A stretch of DNA of 64,000 nt, from contig JANTQA010000047.1 of assembly GCA_027625915.1 (NCBI GenBank), positions 3,782,001-3,846,000 on the forward strand. Direction: 5' to 3'. Both the position numbers and the translations under genes were made by a program. Shown in pieces: positions 21,701-32,091 of this stretch. The stretch comes from Anaeramoeba flamelloides. Lineage: Eukaryota; Metamonada; Anaeramoebidae. How positions within the stretch are numbered: position 1 is the stretch's first letter; each line of letters starts with the position of its first letter. Below the pieces are notes generated by a model. That model was not told where the DNA came from. It searched no databases and saw only the letters and a program-made list of their open reading frames with translations.

Positions 21701-24700
21701 AGCCACGATACTTTTGTTGATTTAATAAATTATAATAATAAATCCAAGAAAAAAAAAATTGGGTAAAATTTGAGGAATTGTGTTAGTGATTGTCATGATG
21801 GGTTATTCACACTGTTACAACTTGAAATCTAAAAAAGAAAAACCACAATTTTGTTATTATTACATCGGTTCTTATAGAATCATTTCGTCTAGGACTAAAA
21901 TTTTTAAAAAGATTCTGTTAAATTGAATAATATTATTAAAAATAAATTATACTAATTACAATTTTATCTCAAAGTTCAATAAAAGGAAGCCTAATTAAAA
22001 TCCTCAAAATACCATTTTTAATAAATAATTGTTTTTGCCAAGATCTTTTGGTTTTTTCAACTAATATTGATATATTCAAACAAATGCTTTGAAAAATTTT
22101 TATTTAATCACAAGTGTAAATGTGGAATGTTGTAAAAAATTATAGTTTTTACAATTTAGAGATAAATAAACAAAGTTAGATGCAACTATCCAAATTTTTG
22201 GTAATAGTAAATATAATACCTGATTATCTTAATAGACTCAATAATAATTTTAATCAAAAAATCGTTTGGTAAATACCAATACATTGTTGAAAAATGATTT
22301 TTTTTTAAAAAAATTGAAAGATTAGTATTTACCAAACAATTTTAATTGTTAATCCATTCAAGATCTAAAATAAAAATGGCTGTTTCGTTTACTATTACCA
22401 AAAATTTGGATAGTTGCATCTAACTCTGTTTATTTATCTCTAAATTGTAAAAACTATAATTTTTTACAACATTCCACATTTACACTTGTGATTTTGCTTT
22501 TTTTAAATTATTAATACTCAGTTTTGAATAAAAAATTTTAAAATTCTAATGAAATATTTTTGTCTAGGTTTTTGCAATTTTGAATAACAACATTTTCTCA
22601 CTTCCAAATCGAAATTTTTCTTGAAAATGTTTGAAAACCAAAATACTCAAATGCCAACGGCTAGCTAGTTTATTTTCAACAAATTGTGAAGTTTAGGTGT
22701 TGGGGGTATACATGTACTTGGGTTTAATCTCTAGTAAAAGAACAGAAGTAATCGGGGGGATTGCCTTTAGATTTTCATTGATTTGTTCCAGAATTTAAAA
22801 AAAAATATAAAACAAAAAATGATACAAGAAAAATCCTAAAAAGTCATAATCTTGGATTTCCTTCCTCAGATAATCTATTAATTGATTTGTATTGGGCGAT
22901 AGATCAGATTTCGATATCATACCAGAGTCTCAAATTCAGAGGGTGCTTAATTGATTATTATTAAATTTTTTTTTTTACTATTGTTGGAGTCAAAGAGAAG
23001 GTCATTTAATTACAACCTAAAATATTTGAAAAAAATAAATTAAATTCCTTTTCAGTCAAAGTCACAAGTTTAATTGAAGAAATAAAACAAATTCAATATG
23101 TTTTATCCAATCAACTTTTTAAATCAAATTTTCAATTTTTATATCTGATCATTTTTTCTAATTTAGTCAAAAATTCTTTTCTTTTTCCTTTGTTTTTGTT
23201 TTTTTTTGTTTTTAAAAAGTCAATTTGAAAAAAAAAAAGCAATGTTTTGGAACTCCAAATTAACTTTAAGAAAATTGGGACTTTGTAATTTATTTTAAAA
23301 TGATTATATTTACTATTAAACAAATCTTCTTATACAAATTTAATTTTCTAAAGAAATTAAGAAATTTTGCATCAGACATTTCATTGAAATATGTTAAACA
23401 TTTTATTTTTTGGAAAATTTATAGTTTGTAACGGTTTTTCTTTAACGATTATCAACACTAATCCGAAGTTTATTCTTTCTCTTATTTCTAAATAATCTTA
23501 GTTCGGTTGATTCTTTAAAAAAATAAAATCGAATTTTTCATTTTTGGTTGTTAATTTATGAGTGGAATGATGTTCAGTTGAAAATTTGCTTAAATTTTTT
23601 TCTTAAAAACACAGTTCCATTTCATTCAAATTTTGTTCATAGAAAAATTTATTTATTTATTCTTTGACTTTTGTCAAAAATAAGATTAATTTTTGGATTG
23701 ATGATTACAAAGATATCATGATTGTAACCTTCATAAATAAGCATATGTTTTTTGAATTTTTCCAATTCGTTAAAATTTATTTTGTATTTTTTGTTTTATT
23801 TTCAAGAAAAATTTTGAAATTGAATTTTAACTTTTTTCTCTAAATTTAGTATATATGCCAATTTCAATAATATAGTTTGAATAAACAATAGAGGTTTTGA
23901 TGATAAGATATATTATCATAATATTAAAAATTAATTCCTGATAATAAAACAAAAAATCGCGATAAGTCCAGCATTATCACGAAAAATCATAAAATCTTGA
24001 TATTCCACATTATTGTGATAAAATAATTATCGCGAAAAAATGAAAAATTATTTTTTTGAAATCACCTTAAAAAAAATATCAAAACTATAATAAAAGTCTT
24101 GAGACTTTTACAACGCCTTTTCCCCTTTAAAAATGTTAGAAAGTTTTTGTAAGTGTTCTGAATTGTCTTCAAGTATTTGAAAGGTATGGAATACAGATAA
24201 ATATTTATAAACGGAATGGGATTGTTTGTCGTGGAAAAAAAAATTTTTTTCCTTTTCATTTTTTTTTTTTGGCAAAATATAAAATCTCAAACGAAATTTA
24301 TGATCATACTAATAATAACCCATTTCAAAAATATACTTGAATATAAAATAGATGTGTTTTTTTTAAACGGCGTTATTACCTTCACAAGTTAAATAACCAA
24401 AAAGAAGAAAAAGTAAATTTACCTTCTTATTTGTGATCGATCAAACAAAAGCCTCTAAGCTCTAGTTGTGTTTTCGGTCCAATACAAAGATATGAGAAGA
24501 AGAAGAAGAACAAGAGGAGGAAAATAAATGTACAAACAATCATAATAATTGATGATAATGTAGCTTTGTTATTGTTCAAGCTTTTGAAAAGTTATCCAAC
24601 CCCTTTCATCTTTCCTAGAATATTGAAAAAGTTTTTAACCCAAGAACACACAATTTAAAGAACATACAGGGTTAGTTGTTTTAGAAGCTCTTTTATTCAA

Positions 24701-27578
24701 GGCAATTTCCAACACCAGAATTGACTGAGAAAATATTTATTTATCCTTAGTTATTATTGTTGTTGATCTAAGATGATCGATAGGTTTGACAACCAAATTA
24801 AAAGAAAATACAATAAAACTCTTCGATCTGATACTTGATTGAATCAAGAATCTTTTTTGTTGTTTTTTCAAAGAATAACTTTTAATCACCTAATCTATTG
24901 TTTTTTGATCAAAATAAATTTCTTTGTAAAAATATTGCTCAATTAGCCCAAAAACACATCAACTATTATATCACGATTACTTTTTAATTGCGATATTTTG
25001 GAATTTATCACGATTTTTAAATAATTATCACAATTTTATAGAATATCGCGATTTGTTGAATATCGAGATTTTCTGATATTATCACGATTTGATAAACTTT
25101 ATCGTGACTTAAGCACAGATATCATCAAAACCTCTAATAAGAACATGCTAATTATTAATTGTTGATTAGTAATAAAAGCAGAATTAAAAAATCATTTTGA
25201 TTATTAAATTTTGACTTTTTTTTTTTTTTCAAAGTGAAAATTTTAATTTTTATAGCTAAAATCTCTGTAATCTGATAAAATAACAAGAATATCAATTTTC
25301 TTTTATTTAATGATTAATTTTTAAACCTTTTTGATCCTTTTTGTTTAATATTTTGGAAAAAAAATATATTTATACCTAAGGTTAAATTTTATTTTTTTTT
25401 CAAAAATCATTTTTTTCAAAGAATAAAGACTTTTATATCTATGAATTCAAATCAAATCTTAATAATCTTCAAAAAAAAATATTGGCATTGATTTTCTTTT
25501 TAAGGCACAACAAGTATTGAATGAAACTATGTTTTATCAAGATTAAAACTCTTACGAGAAAGCCCATTTAATTTCAATTTCGAAATCACAGAAATCACAG
25601 AAATCACAGAAATCACAGAAACCTAAAATCTTCTAGTTTACAATATTTTCAAAGTTTGCTATTTTAAGTACACCTTGTATAACTAAACTCCAATTCAAAA
25701 TTTTTAACACACCAAAATTCAATTTTTGAAAAAATAATCTTATTTAATCAATTCTAGAAGAAAAAACCAAATTAGAACCATTTACTAATAGGAATTTTAA
25801 TAATCTTTTATAAATTAAAATGCTCACAAAATAAAAAATAAAAAATTATTAATAAAAATAAATCATGTGTGTTTCAAAATTTTAACTATGTGGAAAATTT
25901 TGAATTTTAGTTTAATTTTGTATTAGTAAAACACCAAAATTATTGAATTTGCTCATTGAGAAATAAAAATCAAAAAGTTCTCAAATTTTAAGATTCATGT
26001 TTCTGTGATTTGCCTTTTCAAAAAGAAAATAAAATAATCTTTCTTCTTTAAAACTATTAGGATGAACCATCTTCAAAGATATTTTTTTTTTTTTTTTTAA
26101 AGTTTGTTTTGTTGATGTAAGCTAACTTGTTAAAAGAATTACAAAATTTAATTGTTTTTCCAGAATTATTATTTTTTTTTTTTTTTTTGGGCTATGAAAA
26201 CATTTTCAAGACTAAATTTTTAGAAAATCTTCATGCTTTTTCAAATTTAATGTTCCTAAACTCAAATTTAATTTATGAATGGATTTTGTTAATTTTTCTC
26301 TGGAAAATAAATTAATTTTTCCAATACAATTTCCCCTTTCATCTTGAATAAGAGAGATTAAGATAACTTTAAGACGAGATCATAAAAAAGATTCTATGCC
26401 CTTTTTCATATTTTCCATTTTATGTTTAAAGAACACATTTTAGCTTTGAAATTTCTCATACTTTTTTTTTTTTATTTTCACTGAGCCCCTTTTAGAAGAT
26501 TAACCTACATTTATTATCATTTGTTTTTATATGATAACCCCAAAGATAGAATCTATTAAAAGAATATGTTAAAGAGATTCAAGTTAAACTTAATTACAAA
26601 AAAAAAACAATCCAAACTTGAAAAAATTCTAAATTTTTTTTTATTTTATTAATCATTATATGATGAACGAAAAAACAACACTTAATTCATAATAAAAATA
26701 ATTATAAGAAATTATCGCCATGCTACCTATTTAAATGCTAAAGATTACAATTCTTTTGAATAAAATAAAGTAAAATAAGTCTTCGTAATTTATTTACCTT
26801 TAAAAATAATAACCTGGTTGGATAAATATAAAAATTTAATTAAAAAATGAAATTTAAAAACAAAAATCTTCAAAATCCTGTCTTTTTACTTTATTAGATA
26901 CTTTCCAGAAAAACAAAATTATTATTGTTTGTCAGAAAGCATTTCGAATAAAAATATAAAAAAAAACTTAAAAATATTTCCTCAATTTTTTATTGTTATT
27001 TTTAAACTTTTATATTTTTCTTATTCTAATATTAATTTTTAGATGTTCATAATTTAAAAATTACGAAATTAGTTGAAAGAATTCAAAATAAGGTAGAAAA
27101 TTCTGAATCCAATCATTTAAAAAAAAAAATTGATAATTGCTTAAGGGAAGTTTATGATATTTTTTGTGAAGCAATTGAAGATCGTGATAAACAAATAAAC
27201 AATTTAACTGAAAAAATTAAAAGCGAAAAGAAAAAACATAACAAAAAATTTGAAAATTTGGAATCCCATTTGCAGAGAAGACTAACAGGTTTACAATCTG
27301 AAAAGGAAACAAAAAAACAAATGATGGAAGAAAATCTTTTATATCGAAGAAATTCTAATGAATTTGAAGAATTATTAAATAAACAAAACCAAAGTATATC
27401 CAGATTATCTAAAATAACCAAAGAATGTGTCGAATTCCGTGAAGTAATGAGAAAAAAACATACCACCTTTTTAGATGCTCTTTATAGAACCAGTGGTTCA
27501 GACGATTCAGACGATTCAGATGAAAGCGTACATAACTATGACAGTGAAACGGATGGAAGTATCTCAGATGATGATTAA
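18725..27578 (+). CDS. PAS-domain protein with basic linker and coiled coil, four exons
   Basis: Exons are 18725-18923, 19184-19250, 19438-20114 and 27043-27578, giving 1479 nt and 492 residues with consistent phases and GT-AG introns of 260, 187 and 6928 nt. The start MGNISAS fits the N-myristoylation pattern; an in-frame ATG 67 codons upstream (18524) is possible but the added segment looks like leader sequence. Residues 22-125 are a PAS-like fold: EPILLLQPSNKIIFTN, then an SKYQPQ loop spanning the first junction, then SHSFEWNFIKNNGIKFSSKV. Residues 137-263 are very Lys-rich, resembling a nuclear or nucleic-acid-binding tail. Residues 316-450 predict a coiled coil, and the end is acidic (DDSDDSDES). 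The family suggests a signalling or scaffold protein; no catalytic domain is visible and the ligand is unknown. The membership of exon 4 rests on frame and style alone, so an extra exon inside the last intron is possible. Confidence 0.75.
18942..19010 (+). repeat. (CAAA)n microsatellite in PAS-gene intron 1
   Basis: About 17 tetranucleotide units of CAAA with occasional TAAA, located just after the donor at 18924. The open frames here on both strands are translations of this repeat. Confidence 0.85.
20232..20537. mobile_element. MITE TA-C, copy 2 (about 306 bp)
   Basis: Left TAGCCATTTTAAAAAAGTGA and right CTCACATTTTTAAAATAGTT are inverted repeats with TA at both edges. It shares ends with 11569-11853; the interiors are only loosely alike. 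Confidence 0.75.
20575..20960. repeat. FB-1 foldback ladder
   Basis: Alternating short inverted blocks: GTTAGGTTTTTTTTAC, GAAAACC, AGAAAACCTCAAAAAAACC, and a CTACGGCACT end. The same vocabulary in other orders is found at 4066-4380, 42975-43390 and 56095-56755. Boundaries are unclear. Confidence 0.55.
22109..22490. mobile_element. Foldback MITE PAL-1, copy 1 (382 bp)
   Basis: Two 103-bp arms, 22109-22211 and 22388-22490, are inverse copies with about one mismatch. The outer edge is CACAAGTGTAAATGTGG. A secondary inverted pair (TTTGGTAAATACC and its complement) lies in the loop. As it sits in the PAS intron, the pre-mRNA would carry a 100-bp hairpin. Confidence 0.9.
22782..22964 (+). CDS. Possible cryptic exon or gene fragment inside the PAS intron
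   Basis: An open run of 60 codons without any Met, GC-richer than the flanks, with residues such as RKILKSHNLGFPSSDNLL and DLYWAIDQISISYQSLKF. A TTGTTCCAG acceptor at 22791 would continue the PAS gene in frame (Glu then Phe-Lys), but no convincing GT donor of matching phase follows. It may be an alternative exon, a fragment of another gene, or chance. No family recognised. Confidence 0.3.
   Translation, partial: FVPEFKKKYKTKNDTRKILKSHNLGFPSSDNLLIDLYWAIDQISISYQSLKFRGCLIDYY
23891..25134. mobile_element. BIG-1 TIR element, 1244 bp
   Basis: GAGGTTTTGATGATA at the left and TATCATCAAAACCTC at the right are exact inverses, flanked by TA (23889-23890, 25135-25136). Both subterminal regions, 23940-24050 and 24965-25110, carry many copies of a short motif related to ATCACGAT / TATCGCGA, spaced like binding-site arrays. 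Interior segments resemble 55536-55617 and 57040-57130. No transposase frame; the two minus-strand open frames are short and low-complexity. Confidence 0.85.
25583..25622. repeat. AAATCACAG nonamer array
   Basis: About 4.5 perfect tandem copies of the 9-mer also found at 6165-6258 and, inverted, at 6548-6592. Confidence 0.85.
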
Positions 27579-27953
27579 AATTATTCTTCAATTTAATTAT
27601 TATTTCTGTTATTATTCAAATAAACTATTTTATTTTACATTATTATTTTATTTCTTTTTTCTTTTTTTTTTTTTTGTGGAATTGTAATTAATTAATAATT
27701 TGAAAGCCTGAAAAAAAAAATTTAATAATTCACGCCGACATTTCATTTGTTAAGACTCGTTCATATTTAACTTTTTTGTTCAATTATTATATTTATTTTA
27801 ATAAATAATTCTGAGTTTAACATAATTATTGTTTTAATATTTTGTTTATAATACATTTTTGATGACAAATCCTGTGTTTTTAAATAATTATTTATTTTGA
27901 AATAATAATTACTTAATCTTATCGTTAAAAGATTTTCTAGTAAAGTAAACTAA

Positions 27954-28468
27954 ATTCCAAAAATTTGGACATAGTTTAAACCGTTGAAAGAATAGCAATA
28001 CTCTACTTTTGATTCAATTTTGGAATAATTTTGATTTTACAAACTATTTCATTTTTTTTGTTCTTTTTGGTTTTCATTTCCTTTTTTCCTGTTACCTAAT
28101 AAGTTTGGTTAGATCTGGAATTTTTTTTCCAATATTTGATAGAAGGCTTGTGTTTAGTTTGTTAAATTGGTAAATCAGATACAATTTGTTAATGCTATCT
28201 TATCATTTGATCGATCCATAATTGTTGGTGAAATTTCAACAAATTTACCAATGCATTTTTTGTTCAGCTAGTTTCATTATTTTGGATACACTATTTTTTT
28301 TTTTTTCATTTTATATTTTTTTTCTTTTATTTGGATTAAAATGATTACTTATTAAAATATTAATATTTGGTTACTTGAATGTAGTTTTCTATTATGTTTG
28401 GAAAAATATTAGAAATTAAGTGTTATTTTGCTTATTTTTGATTTTGGGTGTGTCCAAATTTTTGGAAT
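27954..28468. mobile_element. MITE N-1, best-preserved copy (515 bp)
   Basis: Ends ATTCCAAAAATTTGGACA and TGTCCAAATTTTTGGAAT are inverse with one change. Interior matches 9688-10211 and 39599-40126 (AATAATTTTGATTTT, GTTAATGCTATCT-like, AAATTTCAACAAATTTA). Confidence 0.8.
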
Positions 28469-28823
28469 AGGGTTTATTTGGCTTTTCTATCATGTTTATT
28501 TATTGAATTTTCTTATCTAGATGAAAAAATAAACTTTTTGCCAAATAAGTGAAACTTTACAAATATTCACATTTAGATTATTGAAATTAATTGAGTAAAA
28601 CTAACAATCTATATATTTAGAAAATGTGGAGAAAATGAGATAATTCTATCAAGGGAATATTATCATGAAAATTATTTTCAAAAATTTATGGTTATGATTG
28701 TTTAAATAAAAATTGTAATTTTTAAAAAATATTTAAAAAATTATTCTAAATTGAAGTTAAAATTAACTTTTAAATACCAAATAATTTAATTTTAAATTTA
28801 TTTTTTATTGATATATTTAAATA

Positions 28824-29225
28824 CAGTCTGTTTCAAGGCTACCATGAATTTTTATATGAATCAAATCTTGATGCTGATATAGATTTTTCAAAAGTTGGAT
28901 ATGAGGATAAGAAAGCTCATATTTAAAAAAAATTTTCACAAATGAACTTATTTCAAAGATTTTCGAGTGATAAGATCAGAAATATTTTCGGTATTTCAAG
29001 AGAAACTTTTAAGTGGCATCTCAACAGATTTTCCAGGTTTGAAGCAATTTAGGGATCTGAAAATTAATTCTTCTTCTATCAAAAGAAAATTTTTCAAATG
29101 AGGTCATTTGTGAAAATTTTTTTATAAATATGAGCTTTCTTATCCTCATATCCAACTTTTGAAAAATCTATATCAGCATCAAGATTTGATTCATATAAAA
29201 ATTCACGGTAGCCTTGGAAAGACTG
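28824..29225. mobile_element. Foldback MITE TA-D, full copy (402 bp)
   Basis: TA flanks (28822-28823, 29226-29227) enclose CAGTCTGTTTCAAGGCTACC and its inverse. The arms extend about 130 bp and are almost identical, including GATGCTGATATAGATTTTTC and AGTTGGATATGAGGATAAG. Terminal CAGTC plus TA target is typical of the Tc1/mariner superfamily; assignment is by ends only. Confidence 0.9.
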
Positions 29226-29830
29226 TAATTGATGAAAAGTATCAAAATATGATTTAAATATTTTTAATGATATAAAATATTTGATTTTTTCTCTTCTTTT
29301 TTATTGTTCTTTTATTCATATAATAAAGGACTTTTTCATAGATACTTAATTTCAATTTTTTGATTATGAAGTATAGTCGAAGAATAATTAACCTCAAAAC
29401 GTAATGTATTTATACAAATAAATGAATAAAATTGAAAAATAAAAGCTTAGTTTAATTAAATCAAAATTGTGATGTCAAAATAAAGCCCTTTTCACTTTTT
29501 AGTTAAAGACAAAAATGAAAAGGGCAATAATTTCAAATAATAAGTATTTAATTTAGTTCATTTTAAAAATAAAGCAGAGAAGAATTATGAAAATTTGATA
29601 CATGGTTTTGATATTCTCCTGGTATTCAAATATCACTTTTGAGTAAGATTATTACAATAAAAGAACCCCAAAATTAGAAAATCTAGCCATCCTCTTGATG
29701 TTTTTGTCTTAAATTAATTCTTTTTAAAAGGGGATTTACCCAAAAATATAACAATATTAGAATTTAAATATTGCATTTTCAAAAAATATTAAATAATTTT
29801 CCTAAAATACAGTAATGAAGATTGGGTTTA

Positions 29831-30380
29831 CAGTGGTCAAAATAACGCCTTCCCAATAATTATAATCCATGTTTCAAGTCAATATATAATTAACTATTCA
29901 ATAGTATATCTAAGTTCAAATCAATTTTGAAGGTAAAATCCTTGATCTTTTAAGTAAATTTTAAATTAAAAATACAATTTGTTGAAAATTTTCTCAAATT
30001 TTTATGAAATTTTTTTTTAATTCTCAATTTTTTTGAAAATTTTTTTTATTTAATTGACAATCTAATAATTATCTCTGAATAATTAAAATTTTTTCTTAAT
30101 ATTCTCAATTTTTCCTAAATTTTTTGTTTTTTTTATTATTAAAATTTTATAAAAAATTCCAACTATTTTTTGAGATAAATTTTACAATTTGATCTTTTAT
30201 TTTTTAGTATTTCTTTTTGAAAATTAGAACTTTAAGAAACCAAAAACATATTTAATTAGGGTTTATTGTTTGTTTCTTTGATGTGTTGATGTATATTTCT
30301 TCTATAACAAAAAAAAAAAACATGTTTTTATTGGGAAAGTAATGGATTAAACTTTTCTACACGCTTTATTTTAACAACAG
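29831..30380 (+). mobile_element. MITE TA-A, copy 2 (550 bp)
   Basis: TA flanks (29829-29830, 30381-30382). Ends CAGTGGTCAAAATAACGCC and ACGCTTTATTTTAACAACAG. About 70 bp longer than the other copies because of extra AT-rich sequence near 30000-30140. Confidence 0.85.
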
Positions 30381-30573
30381 TAAATACCAAAAGATAATTA
30401 ACTTTAACAAAATTTAAAAGTAAATTATGGATAATAAATAAAAAAATAATGCAAACTCCTAGTAACTAGTGTGATAAAAAACAAATAAATGATAATCTAT
30501 AAAACCATTTTGAGTTTTTCATTTCTTTCATTTTTCATTCCTACGAATCTGTCTTACATTCAGAAATTTTATT

Positions 30574-31327
30574 TTAAGGGATTAGCGTCACCATAGATTC
30601 CAGTATAATCAAAGTATGTTGTAATTGGGTGTAAATGGTATTAGTACACCATGGCTCGAATAGCTCTAAAAAATCTATTATAAATCTTATTGTACAATAA
30701 ATTATTACATTTTTTACTAATGATCACAATTAAAAAATTTCATTTTGAAAAATTTTTTTTATAATTCCTTTTCCAAATCTAAAAATAAAAACCCAAAATA
30801 CAGTATTCCGGTATTTAATAATTTAGATTTAGAACTTCCAAAAGTAACTATTTTTAGAATTTTTTAATTTCAAAGATTAACTCAATAATCATCAACATAA
30901 AAGTACAAAGACTGATTATTTTTGTTTGCTTTTGATAAGTCTAATTATAGCATCAATATATTCCCATGATTTGAGAAATAATTTGACAAAAAACTTTATT
31001 GGTTAATTATTTAATTTTTAAAAAAAAAAGAATTTTTTAGTAACTAATCTACATTTCGCCATAAATTTAAGAAAGATATTTTATGACTTTGTAGTCTGAA
31101 TATTGATAATTCAATTATAAAATTTATGGCGAAATGCAGATTTTATTCTGAATTTGTTGGGTTTTTTACTAATACATAGATCATTTTTAATTGATGAGAT
31201 CAACAAATATTACGACTTTGCAATCGATTTTTTAGAGACATTTGAACCAAGTAACACAAATGTGACTAGGTCCAATAACAACATACTTTGATCCTAGGCT
31301 TCTCCTTGGTAGACCCTAATCCCTTAA
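30574..31327. mobile_element. TTAA-1 element, copy 2 (754 bp)
   Basis: TTAAGGGATTAG at the left and CTAATCCCTTAA at the right, then a second inverted pair further in (ATCAAAGTATGTTGT and ACAACATACTTTGAT). Like the copy at 4826-5644 it carries a roughly 96-bp palindrome inside (31046-31142). Confidence 0.75.
31046..31142. mobile_element. 97-bp palindrome nested in the TTAA-1 element
   Basis: AATCTACATTTCGCCATAAA pairs with TTTATGGCGAAATGCAGATT around a 55-bp centre. Different sequence from the palindrome nested at 5383-5478. Confidence 0.7.
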
Positions 31328-31594
31328 GTTAGAAAAAAAATAAATTGCCAAAAATTTCCTTTTTAACCAAACTTTAAAATTGATACGAAAAAAAAGATCG
31401 ATCAGTAAAGGAAACAAATAAATAGCTAATACACCTAATACAAGATAATGGTTTTTCATTCTTCTTTAATTGTAAACCTTCATATCAAGTTCCTCTTCTT
31501 TTGTTTCATTTGATTCTTCAAGACCCAAATTTTTTGATTTGATTTATAATTCTTCTATATCCTAAATCGTAGGATCTACAAAGTTTAGAACTAA

Positions 31595-31747
31595 ATGAAT
31601 TTAAGGGGGTTTACAGATATTTTCCAAACAAGGATAAACAAAGAATCAAAAGATTTTAGGAATTTAGAAAAAAGAATTGAAAAATTGTCCAAACAAACAT
31701 TTGATTTAGTTAAAAAATCAGAAAAAAAAGTGTTGTTCTTTGACTAA
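31595..31747 (+). CDS. Small open frame upstream of the U-box gene
   Basis: ATG to TAA, 50 residues: starts MNLRGFTDIFQTRINKES and continues with an amphipathic Lys/Glu pattern (LEKRIEKLSKQTFDLVKKSE) expected of a short coiled coil. It lies 344 nt upstream of the U-box start on the same strand and in a different frame. It could be a small protein, an upstream ORF or chance; not recognised. Confidence 0.3.
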   Translation: MNLRGFTDIFQTRINKESKDFRNLEKRIEKLSKQTFDLVKKSEKKVLFFD

Positions 31748-32091
31748 CTTTTGAAAGTGTTTCTTGTGTATTCCCACAAAGCCACTTCCAACTTTTCTAA
31801 ATGCAATTTTGAAAAAAAGAAAGAGAAATAAAAGTTTTTTTACAAAGCAATTTAAGCAAAAAAATAATTAAAGAGATGCTATTTTGAATGAAAATAATTG
31901 TTTTTTAAACTTCTGAGTTGGCAATATTTTTTCTAAAAGAAAGAAAATAACAAAAAACAAAAATATTTAATTCAAACAACTTTATGAGATTGAAAATTTT
32001 CTTTCACTAAAAAGAGTGTTAACCCAACTTACAATTTGGTTGTGTCCAAACAAGAAAGATCATTTTTTTCATTTTTTGTCAATTTTCAATA

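Larger units (their letters stand above)
20115..27042 (+). other. 6928-nt intron 3 of the PAS gene
   Basis: Donor GTAAGA and acceptor TAATTTTTAG. Contents: TA-C element 20232-20537, FB-1 ladder 20575-20960, a GC-richer patch at 21120-21265 that reads on both strands, PAL-1 foldback 22109-22490, a possible cryptic exon 22782-22964, the 1244-bp BIG-1 element 23891-25134 and AAATCACAG repeats at 25583-25622. From 25.65 to 27.04 kb only AT-rich DNA with A/T runs is seen. Confidence 0.65.
27579..32091. other. 4.5-kb intergenic region between the PAS and U-box genes
   Basis: Holds four TIR elements (N-1 27954-28468, TA-D 28824-29225, TA-A 29831-30380, TTAA-1 30574-31327), a 43-bp GCCCTTTTC hairpin at 29484-29526, and a small open frame at 31595-31747. 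The last 350 bases before the U-box gene give protein-like readings on both strands (for instance minus 31730-31820) that I could not assemble. Confidence 0.6.

Noticed and set aside
29484-29526. GCCCTTTTC...GAAAAGGGC hairpin considered as a terminator
   Set aside because: Not at a gene end and bacterial-type terminators do not apply to this eukaryotic DNA.
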